From the NCBI RefSeq assembly GCF_027579695.1, contig NC_083581.1, forward strand, positions 59,598,200-59,662,199: 64,000 nt of DNA. The letters are read 5' to 3'. The position numbers were made by a program, and so were the translations under genes. How positions within the stretch are numbered: the stretch's first letter is position 1; each line of letters begins with the position of its first letter. Below are positions 43,468 to 52,174 of the stretch, one piece after another. Origin of the DNA: Neoarius graeffei. Lineage: Eukaryota; Chordata; Actinopteri; Siluriformes; Ariidae. The notes beneath the pieces are model-generated. The model was given only the letters and a program-made list of their open reading frames with translations, ran no database searches and was not told where the DNA came from.

Positions 43468-44102
43468 TCATCCTAACGACACCGGGTGATGACACTGGAC
43501 CCATTTTGCTGTTCCTTCTGGAAGTCGAGAGATGAACTGTTCCAGTGCCACCAGGTCGATGATCTCGTCGGCATTGCGGTCTTCTGCCCTCAGCCACTGC
43601 CGGCAGGCATCCCGGAGTTGCTGGCCAAATGCAAATGGCCGGCCGACCTCCTCCAAGGCCAGCATCTGGAAGCGCTGGCGATGTTGTTCCGGGGAACAGC
43701 TGACCCGCTGCAGGATGGCTTTCTTCAGGTCAGCATACACCAGTTGGCTGTCAGCAGGGAGCTGCTGCACTGCGAGCTGCGCCTCACCAGTCAGGAGCAG
43801 GAGGAGGCACACCGGGTGCTGCTCCACCTGCCACCCCCACGCCTCGGCTGCTTGTTCAAGGAGGGGAGGAACGCTTCTTGATCCTCTTGCGGGCCCATTT
43901 TCGTGAGGGTGCCGGCTGCGGTGGTCGACGCCTCTGCTGACACGAGCAGATGCCAGAACGCCTGGCAATCTTCCTGCTGGGCCAGCATCAAGGCTTCGAA
44001 GCATTGCTCTTGTTCCTTTCGGAGGGCGACCAGTGCTTGATGCTGGTTCTGCTGGGCGGTAGCGAGGGCAAGGATGAGCTCTTTGAATGGGGAGGACTCC
44101 AT
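43468..44102 (-). pseudogene. Gmr1-like Gag with a SCAN-like segment, frameshifted
   Basis: It starts [18 protein letters not shown] at 44102 and continues as a helical Gln/Ala-rich segment to about 43860. There a frameshift moves to the frame of LLEQAAEAWGW. The C-terminal part at 43740-43483 reads YADLKKAILQRV, PEQHRQRFQMLALEE, RPFAFGQQLRDACRQWL, IIDLVALEQFISRLP and WVQCHHP. This is the five-helix pattern of the SCAN domain of vertebrate zinc-finger proteins. The SCAN domain has been proposed in the literature to derive from Gag of Gmr1-like elements. The first 110 residues match the intact start at 45951. Confidence 0.85.
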
Positions 44103-44142
44103 GGAGTGGTTCCCTTCTGTGCGTCCTGGGTTTCGGCACCAC

Positions 44143-44481
44143 TGTAATAGTTCCTGATGTGGGTGGAGCACAGAAGCACGACAGGCAAGAGTTGATCTTC
44201 ACATATACACTTTATTTTGTTATTTTGGCTTTTCAGCTCCATCCATCCATCCATCCATCCATCCATCCATCCATCCATCCATCCATCCAGTCACACACAT
44301 GCTTGGGGTCGGGATCTCCTCTTCTCTGCTCTCCCCCTCCTTTTATGCTCAATCCCTGTGACAAACAAACAAACACACCCACACACATTAATGACACCAG
44401 GTGTAATGACTTAGCCACTTACCTTCCCTGACCCCGCCCTCCATTCACAAACTGCCGCTTGGCCACGCCCCCATTGCCACA
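44143..44481 (-). repeat. 5' LTR of the Gmr1-like element
   Basis: 339 bp, minus strand, TGTGGCAATGGGGGCG to AACTATTACA. It has a cataaaagg TATA-like box, a (TGGA)n/(CCAT)n run at 44239-44289 and aataaag. One base separates it from the PBS (tggtgccgaaaccc). Confidence 0.93.
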
Positions 44482-44816
44482 CTATTCTTTTTCTGTGGCA
44501 GAATGATTGTACTGCATCTTTAATAAAAAAAACAAAACACAATTTTGTGCACAAGTTTAGTTTATTTTGGGTTTTCTGAAATCAACACAATCTCAAAATT
44601 ATACATACAGGTTAAAATATACAAATACCCACTTAGATTATTAATACAATGGCGCTGAAAATTCCAAAATGCCTTTTAACTTGCCAAGGCCTCTTAACTT
44701 CCTGTTAGGGATCATGACTACATTGACTACAGCTAAAGCTCCTCTGCCAACATAATGTACCAACATAAATATAGTTTGTTTGACAGCACTCATTTGATTG
44801 ACCGACACACAGTACA

Positions 44817-45545
44817 ATGGGAAAGTCCAAGGAGCTCAGTGCAAATCTGAGAAAGAGATTTACACAACTTTGGAATGTCTTTTGGAGCTATTTCTAAACA
44901 ACTGCAGATTCCAAGATCATCAGTTTAAACAATTGTACATAAGTACAAGTTATTAGGAGGTGTAGCTACTTTACCAAGCCACTTTGCTGGAAAAAGACCC
45001 AGACTGTCACCTTCAGCTGAGAGGAAAAACCCAGGAGCTACCAAGGCACAGGCCTGTCATGAACTGGAGCTGCTGAAACACTGTCTACACTTAAGTAAGA
45101 TTTACATCGCCGCGGACTGAGAGGCTACCATCCAACAGAGGAGCTGCTACTCCAAAATTAACACCTTCAAAATCAAAAACTAAAGTTTGCAGTTGACCAC
45201 ATGGACAAAGACAAAGGAGGATTACCTCAGAATTCTTCAACATGACCTCAAAACATCTTGGACATAATTGAGTGTTCCAGCAGAACGATGACCCCAAACA
45301 CACATCAAAGCTCATTGTGGAGTGAATAAAGCAGGCTAACATTCAGCTAAAAACAAGTCCTGACCTCAACACTTTCGAAAATATGTGGACTGTGGTAAAA
45401 TTTGGGTCAGTGCCAGGAAACACAAATTTAATTGAACTCAATGAATTCTGCCAAGAAGAGTGGTTAAATATCAAACCATAATACTGCTAGAAGCTTGTTG
45501 ATGGCTACCAAAAGCATCTGGTCAAGTTGAAAATTGCTAAGGAGC
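44817..45545 (+). pseudogene. Tc1-D transposase, heavily decayed
   Basis: The ATG at 44817 starts MGKSKELSANLRKRF, the usual start of one Tc1 transposase group. After about 25 codons stops and frameshifts accumulate. Later islands include a ccaaacacacatcaaagctc stretch, the region of the second Asp, and gttgatggctaccaaaagc, the codons for a VDGYQK motif near the C terminus. It is the oldest-looking transposase in the window, as expected for the outer shell. Confidence 0.75.
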
Positions 45546-45950
45546 AATTTCAACTTGCTGTATATTTTTGACTTGTATGAATATGTGGCAGTGGGGGCGT
45601 GGTCAAGCGTCGGTCTGTGAACGGAGGGCAAAGTCAGGGAAGGTAAGTGGCAGAATCACTACACCTGATGTGAGTTAACCTGTGTTTGTGTGTCTTCCCC
45701 AGTGACTGCGCCCTATAAAAGGAGAGAGAGAGCAGAGGAAGGGAGCCCTCTCCCCAACCAGGCGACTTGTGTGTGTGCGTGTGCATGTGTGGCTGGCTGG
45801 GAGAGTGTAACATAGTCACTGAAAAGTGCTAATAAAAGAATTTTTGGAACTCAGTTCTGGCCTGCCGTACTTCTGTGCTCCACCCACCTGCTCTAATTCT
45901 TACAGTGGTGCCGAAACCAGTGGTTCGGAGCTCAGAGGAGAACAGCCCCA

Positions 45951-46276
45951 TGGAGTCCTCCCCCTTCAAGGACCTGATCCATGCCCTCGCCACAGCCCAA
46001 CAGAGCAAGCACCAGGTGCTGGTCGCCTTCCGGAAAGAGCAGGAGCAAAGGTTCAAGGCCCTGGTGCTGGCGCAGCAGGAAGATTGTCAGGCGTTCCGGC
46101 ACCTCCTCGCGTCGGCGGGGTCCACCACCTCCACCGCTGCGGGCCCTCCCCACCTCACCCTAACAGAGATGGGCCCGCACGATGACCCCGAGGCCTTCCT
46201 CGCGCTCTTCGAGCAAGCAGCAGAGGCCTGGGGCTGGCCGGTGGAACAACGCACGGCGCGCCTCCTCTCCCTGCTA
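45951..46276 (+). pseudogene. Gag N-terminal part of the second Gmr1-like element
   Basis: Open from MESSPFKDLIHALATAQQ to about WPVEQRTARLLSLLTG. It matches the 43850-44102 Gag, with KEQEQRFKALVLAQQEDCQAF and MGPHDDPEAFLALFEQAAEAWGW. The deletion removes everything downstream, including the SCAN-like helices, and fuses it out of frame to RT sequence. Confidence 0.85.
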
Positions 46277-47190
46277 ACGGGTCTTGGTTCCCAAGGTCGA
46301 CGGGTCAGTCCGGTTCTGTGTGGACTATAGAAAAGTCAATGCGGTGTCTAAATTTGATGCGTACCCAATGCCTCGTATTGACAAGTTGCTTGATCGACTA
46401 GGCATGGCTCGTTTTTACAAAGGGTTATTGGCAGATCCCCTTGACTCCATTATCCCGAGAGAAAACGGCCTTTTCCACACCCTTTGGCTTACACCAGTTT
46501 GTCACACTTCCTTTTGGGCTGTTTGGGGGGCCCGCTACGTTCCAGCGGCTTATGGATAGGGTCCGCCGCCCCCATGCCACGTATGCGGCCGCATACCTGG
46601 ATGATATTATAATCTATAGTAATTACTGGCCGTGGCATTTGCAACATCTAAGGGCCGTCCTTAGGCCGCTGAGGCGAGCAGGTCTCACAGCCAACCCAAA
46701 GAAGTGTGCGATTGGGTGGGTGGAAGTACGGTATCTGGGCTTCCACTTGGCCAATGGGCAGGTGCGTCCCCAAATTAATAAGACAGCAGCGATTGCGGCC
46801 TGCCCGAGGCCCAAGATCAAAAAGGGGGTGAGACAGCTCCTGGGGCTGGCTGGCTACTATCATAGGTTTATACCTAATTATTCGGACGTCACCAGCCGCT
46901 GATTGATCTCACTAAAAAGGGGGCACCAGATCCGGTCCAGTGGATGGAGCAATGTCAACGGGCTTTCTCTGAGGTAAAAGCTGAACTGTGTGGGGGGCCA
47001 CTGTTACACTCCCCTGATCACTCTTCCCTTTATTTTACAGACTGACGCATCGGACAGAGGGCTGGGGGCCGTTTTGTCCCAGAAGGTGGAGGGCGAGGAG
47101 TGCCCCGTGCTGTACATCAGCCGGAAACTCTCAATGCGTGAAAGCAGGTACAGCACAATTGAGAGAGTGCCTTGCCATCAAGTGGGCGGT
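46277..47190 (+). pseudogene. RT and partial RNase H of the second Gmr1-like element
   Basis: RT begins [18 protein letters not shown] (46290), then PMPRIDKLLDRLG. A frameshift near 46450 precedes FGLHQFVTLPFGLFGGPATF and the catalytic AAYLDDIIIY (46600). The thumb (RYLGFHLANGQVRPQINK, RQLLGLAGYYHRFI) is followed by another frameshift near 46903 and RNase H (LQTDASDRGLGAVLSQ, LYISRKLSMRESRYSTIE). RNase H ends at about 47190, where the deletion into the 3' LTR begins. Catalytic RT residues are intact, unlike in the larger element. Confidence 0.85.
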
Positions 47191-47374
47191 CCTCGCCCTC
47201 CCACTCAGTTCTGGCCTGCTGTACTTCTGTGCTCCACACACCCGCTCTAATTCTTACAGTATATTTTTTGACTCTGTGTTGGTTTCAGAAAACTCAAAAT
47301 AAATTAAAATTGGCATATCAAATTATTTATTTATTTATTTTAAATTATTAAATGAAAGATATGTTGTTCCATCA

Positions 47375-47741
47375 GGTGGCATGGTGGTGTAGTGGTTAGC
47401 AATGTTGCCTCACAGCAAGAAGGTCCTGGGTTCAAGCCCAGTGGCCAACGAGGGCCTTTCTGTGTGGAGTTTGCATGTTCTCCCTGTGTCTGCGTGGGTT
47501 TCCTCCGGGTGCTCTGGTTTCCCCCACAGTTCAAAGGCATGCAGGTTAGGCTAATTGGTGGCTCTAAATTGACCGTAGGTGTGAATGTGAGTGTGAACGT
47601 TGTCTGTGTGTCAGCCCTGTGATGACCTGGCGACTTGTCCAGGGTGTACCCCGCCTCTCGCCCATAGTCAGCTGGGATAGGCTCCAGCTTGCCTGCGACC
47701 CTGTAGGACAGGATAAGCAGCTACAGATAATGGATGGATGG
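47375..47741 (+). mobile_element. SINE-A, full length, GGAT tail, in Tc1-D
   Basis: Exact 14-bp target duplication atgttgttccatca at 47361-47374 and 47742-47755. The 3' end reads ggataagcagctacagataatgg. Confidence 0.95.
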
Positions 47742-47851
47742 ATGTTGTTCCATCATTCTGCCATAGAAAAAGAACTGTTCAAAGAAATCACTGGAAGCCC
47801 AATATTGCATGGACATTCTTGCCTGTGTATATAAACGTCTGACTGCAACTG

Positions 47852-48304
47852 CATATATGATGTTTTTCCTTAATATTACTGCTTCATTAATGTTTAAGTT
47901 GCATTTTATTTCTTAGATGTTTAAGGTTGCGCTAACTAATTACTTTACAGTACCAAGCAAAAGTTTGGATACACCTTCCGAGTCAATGGTTATTTATTTA
48001 TTTTTATTAATTAAAAGACACTTCATGTCTTAAAGTAATGATGGATGTTGTTTCTCTTTACTTAGCTGAGTGGTTCTTGACATAATATAGATTATTACAG
48101 TTGTGGAATAGGGCTATTTACTGTATTTTTATTATTTACTATTTACTGTTTGATCTCAAATGCTTTAAGAAGGCAAGAAATTGCACTAATTAACTTTTGA
48201 CGAGTCACACATGTTACTGTAACTGAAAAGCATTCCAGGTGACTACCTCATGAAGCTGGTTAAAATAATGCCAATAGTGTGCAAAGCGTCATCAACATAA
48301 ACAG
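47852..48304. other. Unassigned sequence
   Basis: The outer flank of Tc1-D. It is A/T-rich with no recognised feature. Confidence 0.45.
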
Positions 48305-48648
48305 TCAGTGCGTTTACATGCACATAGAGAAAATCGAATTTCTGCTGTAGCTCAACTGAAATCGAAGTTCTAAATGCCATGGATACACCTTAGCTCGGCT
48401 GAAATCGAAACGAACTGTATTTCTCGTAATCGAGCTACGCGACCTAGATTATGCGATTGTAGCCGAGCTACTTAGTGCATGTAAACCCTATCGAGCTACG
48501 TAGTCGAGCTACTTACTTCCCTTCCGGAAGTGACGAGTGACGAGACCACAAGCGGGAAACACAACAGCCTCGGTCGGCATGACAACAGTAGTAGTTGCGA
48601 GCAGCAGAAGAGGTCAGGAGGAACAAGGAGACAAAAAACAAAAACAAT

Positions 48649-50301
48649 CAGGGCTTTGAACCAGAATTTTTTTTCCTATTGGTTTGTTCCGAACAGAAAC
48701 GGAATTTTAACGTTTCCGGTTTTGGGTTCCACCATTAAATAGACGTTCCCGAACCGGTTAGAACAAAAAAATTTCGTTCCCGGAACGGTTAATTACGTTC
48801 CCTGTCAGCGGTTTAACAAATCTCATCTCATCTCATTATCTCTAGCCGCTTTATCCTTCTACAGGGTCGCAGGCAAGCTGGAGCCTATCCCAGCTGACTA
48901 CGGGCGAAAGGCGGGGTACACCCTGGACAAGTCGCCAGGTCATCACAGGGCTGACACATAGACACAGACAACCATTCACACTCATGGTCAATTTAGAGTC
49001 ACCAGTTAACCTAACCTGCATGTCTTTGGACTGTGGGGGAAACCGGAGCACCCAGAGGAAACCCACGCGGACACGGGGAGAACATGCAAACTCCGCACAG
49101 AAAGGCCCTCGCCGGCCCCGGGGCTCGAACCCAGGACCTTCTTGCTGTGAGGCGACAGCGCTAACCACTACACCACCGTGCCGCCCCCGGTTTAACAAAT
49201 GTCTATAAAAAGTTATGTCTCTGTCTCATCCAGCTTAAGCCAAATGTAGGCTAATTCTATTACAACCTTCATTAAATAAGACAAGAAATAATTCAAAACA
49301 ATTATTATTTCAAATGTTGGCGATTTGGATTCTCAGTATGTCTTCCCATCTACACAAACAGAAAAAGTGCCAAGAATGAAAGATAATTCATTTAGTGTGT
49401 TACCAAAGGCTAGTCAGGCCCTATGGAGGGCTACCGCATGACGTCACCGCGCCGCGAGATTTTGTTAGGCGCCATATTGGAAGACCAAGTACACATCTAT
49501 GCAAGTACATACATACATAAAACAAACTACACCTGAAATGTAGCCAGGGCCGGTTCTGCCCTAATCTGGACCCGGGTGCAACATCGCGCAACCCCCCCCA
49601 AAAAAAACACCAGTCTAAATCAGGACAACCATCACATAACTATAACTATAAACATTTTATATCAACTATTTTAACTAAATGGGCTATAATAAATAAGCCT
49701 GCAGGCAGCCACGGCGGGCTGCCTCAGAAAAGTAACCATTTGTCCTACCTTAAAACTCGTTTTGCATTTTCTGCCTCCTTTTTTGTATTTTCAACCCTCC
49801 GTTTATTTTCTTTCCTTTTCTGAAAACCCAATTTGTGTCCAGACATTTTGTTCTGCTACCAACGAACTAACTCGTCAGGTCTCGTCTCTCGAGCCCGCGA
49901 TGATTCCCGTGGGAAGGGCAACAATTGATACATTTTTACAAACAGCCAATAGGGAGGTTGCATCGTTCAGGCTCTTCTTTGCTCAGACACTCAGCAATGG
50001 AGGCGTGATAGCAGTCCACCTTCCCGCTCTCTCCATTCAGTCAGCGACCGTCACACAGGAAGTGAACCCCAGCGGGTCATAGAAACTTGCGCAGGAGAAG
50101 AATGGCTTTTTTATTTGTAGGCTACGGAAACGTTGAGGAACGAAATAAAAACCGGTATTAACTGGTTACCATTATTTTTAATAAGCGTTTCTGTTCCGGA
50201 ACATAAAAAATAATAAAGTTTCTGGTTTCGTTTCTGTTCCATGTGAAATAGAAAAAGTTCCCGGTTTTCGTTTTCGTTCCTTGAACCGGTTCAAAGCCCT
50301 G
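48649..50301 (-). mobile_element. Non-autonomous hAT, copy 2
   Basis: Inverted relative to 34745-36024. Ends CAGGGCTTTGAACC, exact 8-bp target duplication aaaacaat at 48641-48648 and 50302-50309. Without the SINE (48822-49188 plus its duplication) it is about 1274 bp, close to copy 1. It keeps the short 33-codon frame (49846-49745). Copy 1's long G run is a shorter C run here. Confidence 0.93.
48822..49188 (-). mobile_element. SINE-A, full length, in hAT copy 2
   Basis: Near-consensus, ATGAG tail. Exact 12-bp target duplication ggtttaacaaat at 48810-48821 and 49189-49200. It lacks the 'gaatgtgagtgt' segment in the body that some copies carry. Confidence 0.95.
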
Positions 50302-50690
50302 AAAACAATTGAACTTTTTGTGTGTTTATTAAGACATAAGTTAAATTGTAAGCAAAAAATGGACTTTAGAAAAATATACAATTGTGCAAAATAAGTTGTC
50401 TTACAAAACAGTGGTCTGTGCAGGACAGTTTGTAGCCAACAGGTGGCAATGACACGTGGTGTGAATGTAAAGTGGAAATCACTCCTCTTCTTCATGACGA
50501 CAACCGGAAGTGTACCAACACGATGGGGCGTGTAGTGCCACCTGTGGCTCGGGTGCACAATGTACCTCACACAATAGCTCGATTTCCTTGTGTGCATGTA
50601 GGATTGGATTTCTCTGGCACCCCTGCTGGGACCCTTAGCTCGATTACCGACAGTAGCTCGATTTGGATGTGCATGTAAACGCACTGACAG

Positions 50691-50876
50691 AGAGTTGTCT
50701 TATCCTGTTCCAGCATGGTGCAACACAAATTTAATACTGGAATTGCATTTTATGTCACATCTGAGGTTGCAAGAGATTTACTGTGACTCAAAAGACCTGA
50801 GTTATACAGTAATCATTTTCTTTTTAAGTTGTAAGTTGTAAGACTGCTCTTAGATATAAACCACTTTGGAGGTTAA

Positions 50877-50911
<35 letters not shown>

Positions 50912-51463
50912 ACTGATTCCCCTCCCAACTGGAATATATTTTGGTCTTTTGGCTGGCACATATGATACATTTTGTTTTGAGGCACTTGTAAATCCTGCTG
51001 AGATGCTGTGTGAATCATTTTCTAGAGCTATATTTAATTTAGTGCTTCTGTGTTCCACTTTATAGAAGAGACCACTGTTTAGTTTTAATCTGAGGCACAA
51101 GGAGTATTTTCCATACATAGTGTGCTTTAATCATTCTACAAAAGAAAGTGAAGTAAAATGTGGGTAACTCTTCTTTGGAGTATGGAGGTGCTCACTATTT
51201 GTGAGCACCTCCAACCAGTGGCAACAAGCTCACTTGCATGTATCATTATTCATGCGTGTGCTTGCTGTGTTTACAACATGTGAGAGGCCCATGAGCAGCA
51301 TCCCAGACCATCTTAGTGAGAAAGGGAAAGCATCTGCAATGGAACTAAGTATGCGCAGCTTCTAAGACATCATCTGTTTTTTTTTTTACTCAAGGTTTTT
51401 TGTTTTTGGTATGGATTCTGAGAATTGCACCATATGTGTCGAAGTGGGATGCAAACCAAATAT
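50691..51463. other. Unassigned sequence with a (GA)n run
   Basis: A (GA)n microsatellite at 50883-50911. Nothing else is recognised. Confidence 0.5.
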
Positions 51464-51823
51464 AGGCATGGTGGTGTAGTGGTTAGTGCTGTCGCCTCAC
51501 AGCAAGAAGGTTCTGGTTTCAATCCTAGTGGCTGATAAGGGCCTTTCTGTGTGGAGTTTGCATGTTCTCCCCGTGTCTGTGTGGGTTTCCTCCGGGTGCT
51601 CTGGTTTCCCCGACTGTCTAAAGACATGCAGTTAGGTTAACTGGATACTCTAAATTGTCCATAGTTGTTAATATCTGGGCTGTGTTCCCTGGTCAGACAT
51701 GAGTAGTATGGCGGCTGCCTGTGGCGTTTTTGTATGCCTTCGACTTGGCTATGTTGAACTACATCCTTTGCAATTCAGCTGAAAGAAAGGATGATGAGCA
51801 ACTCTAAATAAAATAAATAAATA
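51464..51823 (+). mobile_element. SINE-D, SINE-A head with another 3' body
   Basis: The head and first 190 bp follow SINE-A (gcatggtggtgtagtggttag, ggtttcctccgggtgctc). From about 51665 the sequence differs: aatatctgggctgtgttccc, cctgtggcgtttttgtatgcc, gctgaaagaaaggatgatgag. It ends in an (AAAT)n tail at about 51805-51823. Only one copy is in the window, so the 3' body could also be a neighbouring repeat joined to a truncated SINE-A. Confidence 0.6.
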
Positions 51824-52174
51824 TGCAGCATTTCTTCAGTGAAAACAGTTACTATATCCTGTGTTGCTTAACTTCTTTACACTTTCAGAGAGATAAGAGA
51901 ACACTGGAGTATTTGGTACTAGGGATGCTTTGACCCCATATTTTAACATAAGAACACTGGTTGGTAAGGTCACCTGTTAAGCAACCTCGGTAGGTGGGAA
52001 GAGCTATTATCATTGGTTTCCTTGGACCAATCCATAGTTTGTGTCATGATCAGTCATTGTGGAAGAAAACTTATGGGCTGTTTCACAACTATGGTTGTCT
52101 TTTTGAATAACACCAACTAACTCCTGCAACTAGGTCCAGTATATACTGTACAGTATATGCTGAAGTTTCTTATA
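51824..52174. other. Unassigned sequence
   Basis: No feature recognised. Confidence 0.45.

Larger units (their letters stand above)
29008..44481 (-). mobile_element. Gmr1-like Ty3/Gypsy LTR retrotransposon with nested insertions
   Basis: On the minus strand, the 5' LTR (44143-44481), PBS (tggtgccgaaaccc, 44128-44141), gag, protease, integrase zinc finger and core (42575-41732), integrase C-terminal domain (about 31398-30790), RT, RNase H, purine tract (ggcggtgggggca, about 29330-29343) and 3' LTR (29008-29329) occur in that order. The flanks ctatc (29003-29007) and ctatt (44482-44486) are a 5-bp target duplication with one mismatch. Removing a MITE and a Tc1 leaves about 4.9 kb. Integrase lying before RT is the Copia-like order described for the Gmr1 lineage. 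Confidence 0.9.
45584..47258 (+). mobile_element. Second Gmr1-like element, internally deleted
   Basis: The 5' LTR is at 45584-45904 (TGTGGCAGTGGGGGCG to TTCTTACA) with tataaaagg at 45712 and aataaaa at 45832. The PBS follows (tggtgccgaaacc). Gag starts at 45951 and is intact in frame to about 46276, where the sequence jumps into the RT. Protease, integrase and the SCAN-like part are missing. The RT has intact YLDD (46600). After the RNase H TDAS region it jumps to the last 56 bp of a 3' LTR (47203-47258). The flanks share gtatatttttgact but not a clean 5-bp repeat. Confidence 0.9.
28929..47851 (+). mobile_element. Tc1-D transposon, outer shell of the nested cluster
   Basis: The left end CAGTTGTGGCCATGAGTTTAC (28929) and the right end, inverse of CAGTTGCAGTCAGACGTTTA (47851), are diverged TIRs. 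Next to them the segments aatgtcatggcaatattggg (28966) and ccaatattgcatggacattc (47798) are also inverted. The element is now in four pieces: 28929-29007, 44482-45583, 47259-47360 and 47756-47851, about 1.4 kb in total, near the family length of 1.6 kb. The pieces are separated by two Gmr1-type insertions and a SINE. The TA at 28927-28928 is present; the right flank is CA, presumably a mutated TA. Confidence 0.85.
48305..50687. mobile_element. TIR element with subterminal tagctcgat repeats, carrying a hAT
   Basis: Terminal inverted repeats TCAGTGCGTTTACATGCACAT (21 bp) lie at 48305 and, with at most one change, inverted at 50687. cag lies on both sides (48302-48304, 50688-50690), consistent with a 3-bp duplication. 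Copies of tagctcgat or atcgagcta occur about seven times in the two subterminal regions, on both strands. After removal of the hAT (48649-50301) only about 720 bp remains, with no transposase, so it is non-autonomous. Superfamily is uncertain (3-bp duplications are typical of PIF/Harbinger). Confidence 0.8.

Noticed and set aside
42965..43906. Plus-strand frames of 124-131 codons at 42965-43345, 43486-43881 and 43532-43906
   Set aside because: All are antisense shadows of the Gmr1-like gag and protease region.
48090..48115. Possible second Tc1-D end (attacagttgtggaatag)
   Set aside because: Only about 11 bases match the TIR and the adjoining sequence does not continue it; the true inverted partner of 28929 is at 47851.
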